DNA from: Gammaproteobacteria bacterium
Lineage (GTDB): Bacteria; Pseudomonadota; Gammaproteobacteria; UBA9339
Direction of reading: 5' to 3'
DNA length: 7,287 nt
Assembly: GCA_018814965.1 (NCBI GenBank)
Contig: JAHIYS010000016.1
Coordinates: forward strand, 1 to 7,287
In this document: positions 1-5,147 of the stretch, in pieces
Layout: each line of letters opens with the position of its first letter
Position numbering within the stretch: position 1 is the stretch's first letter
Translations under genes and position numbers: made by a program
The notes under the pieces: model-generated
Told to the model about the DNA's origin: nothing
What the model saw: only the letters and a program-made list of their open reading frames with translations
Database searches by the model: none

Positions 1-46
1 AACCAGAATATTTCTCAACTGCTCTTCTTTAGCTACCCTAACCTTT

Positions 47-64
47 CTTATAATTTATTATAAG
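47..64. repeat. Small perfect inverted repeat at the 3' end of the toxin gene
   Basis: Seven-base arms CTTATAA (47-53) and TTATAAG (58-64) are separated by four bases, and the right arm overlaps the stop codon of the AbiEii-like gene. The arms are entirely AT-rich except for one pair and no convincing U-tract follows, so this is at best a weak transcription end signal. It may be chance in AT-rich DNA. Confidence 0.3.
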
Positions 65-843
65 TTAGCAATTATATTAGTATAAATAGTCTGATACGCT
101 TTATCAAAATCCCAATTTGCATCCTCAGCAATTAAATTAGTAATTTCATTGCGAAACACATCATTTTTGGATTTTTCAATCATGTTTTTCTCAAATGTTT
201 CTTTGGTTATTATTTGGCTTGTATACTCCCCATGAGCTTTAAATACTTTTATAACCTTATCAATATCCAGCATTTGTTTACTTAAAAGAAACCACAAATC
301 AAATAGGTCTCTGCCCTTTCTCCGCTGATATAGGGCGCGCAGTTTACTACCCATTAATTCATCCAACTGGTAGGTTTTTATTTGGGTTTTGCCGGCGAAC
401 CACTCAGAATTAACTTCAAACGGTAGCTCAAGATAGTCAAAAAGGTGGTAATGCTCTGTAGTATTAATTTCTATCTTTAACTTAGCTGGTAGATTATCGT
501 TAGTTTGATAATAATATATAAGCTTAACACTTCTTTCAGTAAGTTTGCGTTTTGGTTCTCCCAGCCATTCATCTAGCACGCTTCTTATAGCAGTTAGACT
601 TTCTCCTATTGGCTCTGGTACAATTTGCACCATATCTATATCTTCACTGTATCTTGCTGCTGGTTTTAAAAAAAGCTTATTTAAAGCGGTACCGCCTCTA
701 AATACCAAGTTGCCTTTTATCTTTGGATGATTATATAAATCTACTAAAGCTCTGCTTATAATTAGGTCCTGTTCAACCATTGCATAAGTTGGCCACGGAG
801 CTTCTGCATAACGCCAAGCATCAAGGAATCTTTTTTGGATCAT
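58..843 (-). CDS. abiEii: AbiEii/AbiGii-type nucleotidyltransferase toxin (type IV toxin-antitoxin)
   Basis: This 261-residue protein has the motifs of the AbiEii/AbiGii family of DNA polymerase beta-like nucleotidyltransferases. Residues 49-56 read RGGTALNK, the GG(T/S) nucleotide-binding loop. RYSEDIDM at 64-71 supplies the metal-binding D68 and D70. E125 in KIEIN is the likely third acidic residue. KLRALYQRRKGRDLFD at 167-182 matches the family's K-L-x-A-L...R-D-x-x-D motif, with K167, R178, D179 and D182. Length fits the family and no key residue is missing, so the toxin looks active. Characterised AbiEii toxins arrest growth and cause abortive infection; a close relative adds nucleotides to tRNA 3' ends. 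The ATG overlaps the stop of the upstream antitoxin gene (ATGA, 840-843), implying translational coupling in a two-gene operon. The precise target of this protein cannot be read from sequence. Confidence 0.9.
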   Translation of the reverse strand: MIQKRFLDAWRYAEAPWPTYAMVEQDLIISRALVDLYNHPKIKGNLVFRGGTALNKLFLKPAARYSEDIDMVQIVPEPIGESLTAIRSVLDEWLGEPKRKLTERSVKLIYYYQTNDNLPAKLKIEINTTEHYHLFDYLELPFEVNSEWFAGKTQIKTYQLDELMGSKLRALYQRRKGRDLFDLWFLLSKQMLDIDKVIKVFKAHGEYTSQIITKETFEKNMIEKSKNDVFRNEITNLIAEDANWDFDKAYQTIYTNIIANL

Positions 844-1643
844 ATATCACTCTCGATTTTACAGTTTACAATAAGTTTCCAATCTGAATTTTTTACGTTT
901 TCATCAAGGCCCTTGGTTAGCAAAAGCACATAAGCTGGTTTTTTATCACTTATATATTTCTTTAAGAGAGTGACTATTTTATTTCTATGTTCAACCTCAA
1001 TAGGCTCTAATTGCTCTAAAACGTATCCTAGTCTCTGTACCCAAGCAGTTTCGCCAGAGTCTATCGCTACTTGTAGAAGCTTTTCAGGATCAATCATTGC
1101 TATTAATTCGGTAAGTACAGTTGCGATATGATTAATACCGCCAGAAGATTTTTGATAGCAAAATAAATCCATTGCGGTAACTTCTGGGGTAGATACTTTA
1201 ATGTAACCAGTGGGCACATTAAATACTTTAGTTTGTATATCACTCATATCTCTTTTAAAACTAAAATAGATCGATACCTTGCCACACTTTATTGGCCGTA
1301 GTTGTTTATTGGTTATAACCTGAAAAACTTGTGGTTTTTGGTGAGCTGCTCCGTAATACCCAGCAGCACTTAGTAAACATACATAATAAGGTAAGCCTAA
1401 AAATTTCATATAAGCTGAAATAAAGTGGTCGGGCGGTAAACACCCGATACTTTGATACTCGGGAAGTATTATTAAATGAAAATATTTGCTTAAGGTGACA
1501 AGCTGCTTTTTATGGCGTAGCCTTATTAGGCTCATTTGTAATGCTTCTTTTGAGATATTTAGGAATTCCAAAGCTTGCTCTGAGGTAAAACAAAATTCAC
1601 CTCGAGCTTTGAGAGTATCTATATAATCTGATAAATGCTTCAT
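840..1643 (-). CDS. abiEi: AbiEi-type antitoxin and transcriptional autorepressor (type IV toxin-antitoxin)
   Basis: This 267-residue protein sits directly before the AbiEii-like toxin, in the standard antitoxin-first order. An N-terminal winged helix-turn-helix fits residues about 15-60 (FTSEQALEFLNIS, then a basic helix with RLRHKK). Residues 86-160 resemble the central AbiEi region: a YYVCLLSAAGYYGAA helix, FQVITNK, then GYIKVSTPEVTAMDL. The last third is helical and Lys-rich. Family members repress their own promoter through the N-terminal domain and neutralise the toxin through the C-terminal domain without a stable protein complex. The ATG at 1643 is preceded by GGTGA (1650-1654) at six-base spacing. 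A perfect inverted repeat at 1666-1708 is positioned as its operator. The family call rests on motif style and on the unmistakable partner; sequence divergence is normal for AbiEi proteins. Confidence 0.85.
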   Translation of the reverse strand: MKHLSDYIDTLKARGEFCFTSEQALEFLNISKEALQMSLIRLRHKKQLVTLSKYFHLIILPEYQSIGCLPPDHFISAYMKFLGLPYYVCLLSAAGYYGAAHQKPQVFQVITNKQLRPIKCGKVSIYFSFKRDMSDIQTKVFNVPTGYIKVSTPEVTAMDLFCYQKSSGGINHIATVLTELIAMIDPEKLLQVAIDSGETAWVQRLGYVLEQLEPIEVEHRNKIVTLLKKYISDKKPAYVLLLTKGLDENVKNSDWKLIVNCKIESDI

Positions 1644-1665
1644 AAGTAGTCACCAAGCCATTTTT

Positions 1666-1708
1666 GTATATATCTAAAACAACTATTTTCGTTGTTTTAG
1701 ATATATAC
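1666..1708. promoter_or_regulatory. Perfect 18-bp inverted repeat, probable AbiEi operator
   Basis: The left arm GTATATATCTAAAACAAC (1666-1683) and the right arm 1691-1708 are exact reverse complements, separated by seven bases (TATTTTC). The element ends 22 bases before the antitoxin ATG. AbiEi proteins are known to bind inverted repeats in their own promoter and repress cooperatively, so this is most likely that operator. A weak promoter can be fitted on the minus strand just upstream and overlapping it (TTAAAA, 16 bases, TAGTAT), which would let bound AbiEi block initiation. It does not look like an intrinsic terminator, because it lies in front of the operon and no run of T follows. Confidence 0.75.
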
Positions 1709-1788
1709 TACTCTATAGTACCTCCTTTTTAATAAGATTACCATGGTTTTCCCACTATTCTTCCAAAACCCATAACTGTCGTATTCTC

Positions 1789-2094
1789 CTATGTATCTTT
1801 ATTTGTGAGTCTTTCTCCAGGGGCACAAGCAGATGTCAAATCAGGCTGCATATCTTTAAAACAATAAGTGTCCATACAGCCAACCATACATGATCCAGAT
1901 CCTTCTTTTCTAAGAAGCATTACTCCATCTTGTTCGTTATCTTCAGGGGTGGTTTGGATAAATGTAGTAGTTCCCCCGTGAAAAAGTTCATCCCAACCAT
2001 CTCCTTTTGGAACACACGTTCCTTCGCTTGCATATGAAATATTTATTGCAATAACGACTGGCATAACAAAAAACAATTTAGTTAACAATTTCAT
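1789..2094 (-). CDS. Small secreted five-cysteine protein, function unknown
   Basis: I do not recognise this 101-residue protein. It starts with a clear Sec signal peptide: a basic MKLLTK, a hydrophobic LFFVMPVVIAINI, and a probable signal peptidase I site SYA|S after residue 22. There is no lipobox. The predicted mature part of about 79 residues is acidic, with five cysteines at 27, 69, 73, 78 and 90. Four of them cluster in CMVGCMDTYC and the following segment, so disulfides in the periplasm or outside the cell are likely. The start must be this ATG, because an in-frame TAG lies only six bases upstream (2101-2103). No Shine-Dalgarno is visible in front of it; the upstream DNA is the truncated gene fragment on the other strand. 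That suggests the gene lost its own leader region at a rearrangement and may be poorly expressed. Confidence 0.7.
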   Translation of the reverse strand: MKLLTKLFFVMPVVIAINISYASEGTCVPKGDGWDELFHGGTTTFIQTTPEDNEQDGVMLLRKEGSGSCMVGCMDTYCFKDMQPDLTSACAPGERLTNKDT

Positions 2095-2304
2095 TTTATA
2101 CTAGATGCATATGCTAAAGTAGAATGTAACAATTCCAAAAGCTGCGCCATACTAGCGAAATCTGGAAATAGTTTTGGATGCGCCAGAGGAGCCGATCTTA
2201 AAATTAAGTTTTTTACAAAACTTGGTCCAGAAGTCCAAGCTTCATTTAAGCTAACAATGGTCCAAAATGGAAAATGCTACCCAGGCGGTATGTGTACAAA
2301 ATAA
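2086..2304 (+). pseudogene. 5'-truncated fragment of a secreted five-cysteine protein
   Basis: An open frame runs from just after a TAA at 2083-2085 to the TAA at 2302-2304 but contains no ATG, GTG or TTG before the middle of the frame. From 2101 it reads LDAYAKVECNNSKSCAILAK, continues through a lysine-rich middle, and ends NGKCYPGGMCTK, with five cysteines. The protein-like composition and regular Cys spacing argue for a real mature domain. 'AYA|K' at its N-terminal end looks like a signal peptidase site whose hydrophobic segment is missing. The signal peptide coding part appears to have been cut off at about 2095-2100, exactly where the opposite-strand secreted protein begins. An alternative is a gene with an unusual start codon such as ATA at 2098, which I consider unlikely. 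Confidence 0.55.
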
Positions 2305-2416
2305 CACTAAAATAGATAATTATAGGGGCGGCTAGCGTCACTTTTTTTATTACCCCCGCTTATTCAACAAATTACCGAACAAAAGATTAATCTTTTAATT
2401 ATCTTGACAATAATTA
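2305..2416. other. Non-coding stretch upstream of peptide 1
   Basis: I find no gene here. A G-rich run (AGGGGCGG, about 2324-2331) is followed by a T-run at 2342-2348 and a C-rich run (2352-2356), but no clean hairpin precedes the T-run, so I do not call a terminator. A perfect TTGACA at 2404-2409 has no well-spaced -10 partner for a start upstream of the peptide ATG. Confidence 0.4.
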
Positions 2417-2425
2417 TGCTATCTT
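2417..2425 (+). promoter_or_regulatory. Possible extended -10 element placed for a leaderless peptide mRNA
   Basis: TGCTATCTT fits the extended -10 form TGnTATnnT. It ends seven bases before the peptide ATG at 2433, which has no Shine-Dalgarno. If used, transcription would begin at or next to the A of the ATG. The consensus -35 TTGACA at 2404-2409 is only ten bases away from this -10, so it would not be in normal register. This is a weak call. Confidence 0.3.
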
Positions 2426-2432
2426 GATCTAT

Positions 2433-2711
2433 ATGAAAAATTATAAAAAAATATATCTTACCAAAAAAGAGATTGCTACTGTCTATGGTTTGGGAAAATG
2501 CAAGTGTTTGAAGGACAATATTTCTACCTATACACAAGATCTTACATCAATCATCGAAAATCAAGTGTTTAAGACTAATGTTGCAACGCTTCAATCTGCT
2601 AAAGATATTTTTGTCTGTATGAGTAGATGTTGCGATCAATATCAGAGCAAATCATGGACATACTATGGCGAACATGGCGTTAATTATAGTAATTGCCCCT
2701 CAGATCCATAA
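2433..2711 (+). CDS. Cys-rich peptide 1 with double-glycine-type leader (Gly-Leu variant)
   Basis: This 92-residue peptide is of unknown function. Residues 1-20 form a basic N-terminus followed by LTKKEIATVYGL. This fits the double-glycine leader pattern if cleavage follows residue 20: L9 (-12), E13 (-8), I14 (-7), V17 (-4), G19 (-2). Leu replaces the usual second Gly. The core starts GKCKC and has six cysteines at 23, 25, 62, 66, 67 and 88: CxC, then CMSRCC, an aromatic patch (SWTYYG), and a last Cys. The order is shared with the peptides at 2849-3115 and 4576-4800. An upstream TTG at 2424 also gives an open start, but the ATG at 2433 gives the more normal leader length. No Shine-Dalgarno is seen. 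Such leaders are normally removed by the C39 peptidase domain of an ABC exporter, which is absent here. A bacteriocin-like or signalling role is inference. Confidence 0.7.
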   Translation: MKNYKKIYLTKKEIATVYGLGKCKCLKDNISTYTQDLTSIIENQVFKTNVATLQSAKDIFVCMSRCCDQYQSKSWTYYGEHGVNYSNCPSDP

Positions 2712-2848
2712 TAACGTATTACTCTCTCACCTCTTAAAGTGATCTTATAAAACGAAAACAAGCGCGCTAGCTTTTACCCATTCGTTAGCTGAACATCAGT
2801 GGCTATGCGTAATAAAAGCATGGCAGAAAAGTGGAACTCTTTTTATAA

Positions 2849-3115
2849 TTATTCTTCAGAACGATATAATTGATGATATAAAGGCACATGATTAGTAGCT
2901 TGATGAATAGGCCAGGAGCATTGTGGCACCCATGAATAATACCATGGACGACGAGGATCTGTTTTGCACAAATGATTACACTCGTTCAAATCTCTTGCAG
3001 TCCCAACCTGTTGCCAATCATTAATATTTGGGTCATAGCACTCGCATCTACAATTGCCACCAATAATAGTGTTTAAATCTACAGGTAATAATGTGACTCC
3101 AATATTTTTTATCAT
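2849..3115 (-). CDS. Cys-rich peptide 2 with double-glycine leader
   Basis: This 88-residue peptide has a canonical leader. LLPVDLNTIIGG at residues 9-20 places L9 at -12, D13 at -8, L14 at -7, I17 at -4, and GG at -2/-1. The core begins NCRCEC and has six cysteines at 22, 24, 26, 46, 50 and 66. A CNHLC pair is followed by an aromatic patch (PWYYSW) and a last Cys, then a tail without cysteine. A TTG at 3127 would add four residues, but the ATG at 3115 is preferred: GGGGA (3121-3125) lies five bases upstream. A good promoter at 3150-3178 drives it. The gene converges with peptide 1 across about 137 bases and diverges from the recombinase gene. Processing by a C39-type ABC exporter is the family expectation; activity as a bacteriocin, toxin or signal is unknown. 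Confidence 0.75.
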   Translation of the reverse strand: MIKNIGVTLLPVDLNTIIGGNCRCECYDPNINDWQQVGTARDLNECNHLCKTDPRRPWYYSWVPQCSWPIHQATNHVPLYHQLYRSEE

Positions 3116-3121
3116 CTTTAT

Positions 3122-3125
3122 CCCC
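3122..3125 (-). promoter_or_regulatory. Ribosome binding site deciding the start of peptide 2
   Basis: GGGG followed by ATAAAG and ATG (3113-3115) on the minus strand gives normal spacing. It selects this ATG over the in-frame TTG at 3127, which would itself overlap the site. Confidence 0.6.
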
Positions 3126-3149
3126 AATTATTTATTACTGAGAGCGCAT

Positions 3150-3178
3150 ATTTTATAACAAGCAAAAGATACTAACAA
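3150..3178 (-). promoter_or_regulatory. Sigma-70-like promoter of peptide 2
   Basis: On the minus strand, TTGTTA (3173-3178) and TAAAAT (3150-3155) are separated by exactly 17 bases. The -10 matches consensus at five of six positions and the -35 at four of six. Transcription would start near 3143, giving a leader of about 28 bases carrying the ribosome binding site. Confidence 0.6.
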
Positions 3179-3214
3179 CATTTATAGTATTTTTACCTCT
3201 CTCAATAAAATGGA

Positions 3215-3256
3215 GATATGAGGCATTTAGATCATTTCCTAAATGGTTGCCATATC
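3215..3256. repeat. Interrupted 42-bp dyad between peptide 2 and the recombinase gene
   Basis: Inner arms CATTTAG (3224-3230) and CTAAATG (3239-3245) flank an eight-base spacer. Outer arms GATATG (3215-3220) and CATATC (3251-3256) are also perfectly complementary, with unpaired gaps of three and five bases between inner and outer arms. The inner part has the size and geometry of a tyrosine recombinase core site, short inverted arms around 6-8 bases. The site lies about 65 bases before the recombinase start, where it could equally be an operator. No second copy of CATTTAG/CTAAATG is visible in the window, so attachment-site function is only a suggestion. Confidence 0.4.
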
Positions 3257-3319
3257 AGAGTGAATGATGGGTATGCGTTCTAGTATCTTAATTCACCCTA
3301 ATTCAGGTTAATCTTTCAA

Positions 3320-4570
3320 ATGAAAACAGATCCTGATAAACTATTTTTAATGTCTAACATTATACCAAAAGCAGTTTTTAATACTGTAGAGTCCACAATA
3401 GAGGTGGATTTATTGCCAAACTCAAGCGTATATCAGCTATATGCTAAAAATGACTATCGGTATGCTCGTGAATTCTTATTAGCCTATAAAAACAATAAAG
3501 AAACCTTCAAAACCTATCGACGTGAAATTGAGAGATTTTTACAATGGTCATGGCTAATTAAACAACAATCTATTCTTGATCATAAACGGGAAAATATTGA
3601 AGAGTTTATATCTTTTTGCCAAAAGCCACTTAAAAGTTGGATTGGTTTAAATCAAGTTCCTCGTTTTATTGTAAAAGATGGGCTAGACCAGGCAAATCCA
3701 AATTGGCGCCCTTTTGTTGCAGAGATCTCAAAATCAAGTGTGAAACAAGGGGAAAAGCCCAATAAAAATAATTTCACCTTATCACAATCGGCAGTGAAAA
3801 TTATCTTTGCAGCTTTAAGTAGTTTCTATAATTTCTTAATCCAAGGAGAACATACAACAGCAAACCCTGTGAGTCTTATTAAACAAAAAGGGACATTTAT
3901 CCGTAAAAAACAAGCCCTCTCCCCTATTCGACGATTAACCCAAGATCAATGGCCTTATGTAATAAAAGCTGCCGAGATGATGGCTATAGAAAACCCAGAG
4001 CAAGACTGTAGGACTCTTTTCATAATCCAAGCTCTTTATGGGATGTATCTTCGTATTTCTGAATTAGTAGCTTCAGAGAGGTGGATCCCACAAATGAACA
4101 GTTTCTATAAAGATGCTGATGGCAATTGGTGGTTTAGAGTGGTTGGCAAAGGGAATAAAGAGAGGGATATTTCAGTTTCTGATGAGATGTTGGAGGCGCT
4201 TAGGCAATATCGATCCTCATTAAGCCTATCCCCTCTGCCCTCGCCAATTGACAGTTCCCCTCTAATTCCTAAATTTACCGGTCAAGGTGGAGTCTCTGAT
4301 ACCAGGCATATCCGTAGCTTGGTACAAAAATGCTTTGATAAAGCCTACTTGCTAATGCTGCGTGATAATAAGAAAGATGATGCTACAGAATTAAAAATTG
4401 CTACAGTACATTGGTTACGTCATACGGGAATCTCTGATGATGTAAAAATAAGACCACGTGAACATGTGCGCGATGATGCAGGGCATAGTTCAGGCGCCAT
4501 CACTGATAAATATATTGATATTGAAAAGAAGGCTCGTTCTTTATCTGCAAAGAAAAAGAAACTAGTATAA
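3320..4570 (+). CDS. Tyrosine recombinase / phage-type integrase
   Basis: This 416-residue protein has all the catalytic residues of the tyrosine recombinase family: R245 in GMYLRISEL, K277 in VVGKGNKER, H364 and R367 in HWLRHTG, H389 in DDAGHSS, and the nucleophile Y398 in TDKYID. Residues about 45-190 form the N-terminal helical core-binding (SAM-like) domain. The catalytic domain occupies about 205-405 and a basic tail (KKKK) ends the protein. It would cut and rejoin DNA through a 3'-phosphotyrosine bond, with integration or excision of an element as the likely role. There is no excisionase, tRNA or phage gene beside it, so it is a solitary recombinase. The Shine-Dalgarno is weak (AGG, 13 bases upstream). 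Its stop lies five bases from the end of the convergent peptide 3 gene. Which element it mobilises is unknown; a XerC/D housekeeping role is unlikely given length and context. Confidence 0.92.
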   Translation: MKTDPDKLFLMSNIIPKAVFNTVESTIEVDLLPNSSVYQLYAKNDYRYAREFLLAYKNNKETFKTYRREIERFLQWSWLIKQQSILDHKRENIEEFISFCQKPLKSWIGLNQVPRFIVKDGLDQANPNWRPFVAEISKSSVKQGEKPNKNNFTLSQSAVKIIFAALSSFYNFLIQGEHTTANPVSLIKQKGTFIRKKQALSPIRRLTQDQWPYVIKAAEMMAIENPEQDCRTLFIIQALYGMYLRISELVASERWIPQMNSFYKDADGNWWFRVVGKGNKERDISVSDEMLEALRQYRSSLSLSPLPSPIDSSPLIPKFTGQGGVSDTRHIRSLVQKCFDKAYLLMLRDNKKDDATELKIATVHWLRHTGISDDVKIRPREHVRDDAGHSSGAITDKYIDIEKKARSLSAKKKKLV

Positions 4571-4575
4571 TCACT

Positions 4576-4800
4576 CTATTCCACCCATAAGGTTGAATAT
4601 TTTGCTAAACACATCTCGAATTCATCGTCCCAAATAAAAAACATAGTGCTTTGATTAAAACAGCACTCCTCGTGACATTTATTATACTCAGGTTTATCTC
4701 CATGCCAAACAGTCTTTCCTGCTAATATACATTTACAATGGCCTCCTCCACCTACAAAATTCACTTCAGTTAAATTTAAATCTTGCAATAGGTTTTCCAT
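4576..4800 (-). CDS. Cys-rich peptide 3 with double-glycine leader
   Basis: This 74-residue peptide has a canonical leader. With cleavage after residue 19, LNLTEVNFVGGG gives L8 at -12, E12 at -8, V13 at -7, V16 at -4, and GG at -2/-1; a fourth Gly would begin the core, as in peptide 1. The core starts GHCKC and has six cysteines at 22, 24, 42, 46, 47 and 64: CxC, then CHEECC, an aromatic patch (MFFIW), and a last Cys. The mature peptide is about 55 residues and acidic toward its end. GTG at 4809 and ATG at 4806 are possible starts, but AAAGGTGA (4806-4813) is correctly spaced only for the ATG at 4800. The gene is convergent with the recombinase gene with almost no gap. The leader predicts export by a C39-peptidase ABC transporter. 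Function is unknown; bacteriocin-like activity is a guess from the architecture. Confidence 0.75.
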   Translation of the reverse strand: MENLLQDLNLTEVNFVGGGGHCKCILAGKTVWHGDKPEYNKCHEECCFNQSTMFFIWDDEFEMCLAKYSTLWVE

Positions 4801-4805
4801 TTTCA

Positions 4806-4813
4806 TCACCTTT
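4806..4813 (-). promoter_or_regulatory. Ribosome binding site deciding the start of peptide 3
   Basis: AAAGGTGA on the minus strand ends five bases before the ATG at 4798-4800. The nearby alternatives ATG 4806 and GTG 4809 overlap this site, so the shorter reading with a 19-residue leader is preferred. Confidence 0.65.
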
Positions 4814-4837
4814 ACACTATTTTAGAGAGATAAATAT

Positions 4838-4846
4838 ATTTTAGCA
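4838..4846 (-). promoter_or_regulatory. Extended -10 promoter element of peptide 3
   Basis: The minus strand reads TGCTAAAAT, an extended -10 (TG, one base, then TAAAAT matching consensus at five of six positions). No good -35 is seen at 16-18 bases, as is usual for extended -10 promoters. It uses the same TAAAAT hexamer as the peptide 2 promoter. Confidence 0.45.
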
Positions 4847-5136
4847 CTAACTAATAAATTTCATCTTATGATTTTTATTCTTTAGCGCACCATGCAATAT
4901 TGTGCTTTATTGGCTACTTTTCTCGATTATTTTACCTTATTAATGATACCAACATCTTTATATAAAAACCACCAGGATTAATATGCAAAATAATTTATTA
5001 AGGAATGCTTAATAGGTGTTTTTTCCCATTGCTTTATTATTTGTTTGCTGTTTATATTCGTTCTTGTAACAGATTCTTAATGATAGCCGGTTTTATTTTT
5101 ACAGAAGAGAGTAGTTTTTATTGGAACTGATATATC
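4847..5136. other. AT-rich intergenic region before the secreted 530-residue protein
   Basis: No normal-sized gene fits here. A nine-codon frame at 4983-5012 has an ATG preceded by AGGA at six-base spacing, ends in tandem stops TAA TAG, and reads MQNNLLRNA. It could be a leader peptide or a leftover gene start. A weak promoter on the plus strand (TTATTA, 16 bases, TATATA, around 4938-4965) could serve this frame and the downstream gene. I see no terminator or attachment site. Confidence 0.35.
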
Positions 5137-5140
5137 GGAG
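5137..5140 (+). promoter_or_regulatory. Ribosome binding site deciding the start of the secreted protein
   Basis: GGAG lies seven bases before the ATG at 5148. The in-frame TTG at 5121 lies upstream of this site and would spoil the signal peptide by adding nine residues, so ATG 5148 is the better start. Confidence 0.7.
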
Positions 5141-5147
5141 TTTTCTA

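Noticed and set aside
1..57. Minus-strand open frame reading RKVRVAKEEQLRNILV toward the left edge, a possible gene after the toxin
   Set aside because: The composition is protein-like and a TTG start with GAAGAG upstream can be imagined, but there is no standard start and too little sequence to support a gene call.
545..730. Plus-strand frame of 61 codons inside the toxin gene
   Set aside because: It lies opposite the conserved AbiEii motif region, which clearly codes on the minus strand; no ribosome binding site or protein-like features.
1722..1735. Strong Shine-Dalgarno-like AAAAAGGAGGT on the minus strand
   Set aside because: No ATG, GTG or TTG start follows at usable distance with a meaningful frame; probably coincidental within the abiE promoter region.
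2324..2360. G-run, T-run and C-run as a terminator after the plus-strand fragment
   Set aside because: The T-run lies in the loop rather than after a stem, and no stable hairpin precedes it.
2404..2432. TTGACA as the -35 of a standard promoter for peptide 1
   Set aside because: At 16-18 bases downstream there is no acceptable -10, and a start from it would lie inside the coding region.
2801..2825. Seven-base hairpin (GCTATGC / GCATGGC) between peptides 1 and 2 as a terminator
   Set aside because: One wobble pair, an A-rich nine-base loop and no T-run on either strand; not a convincing terminator.
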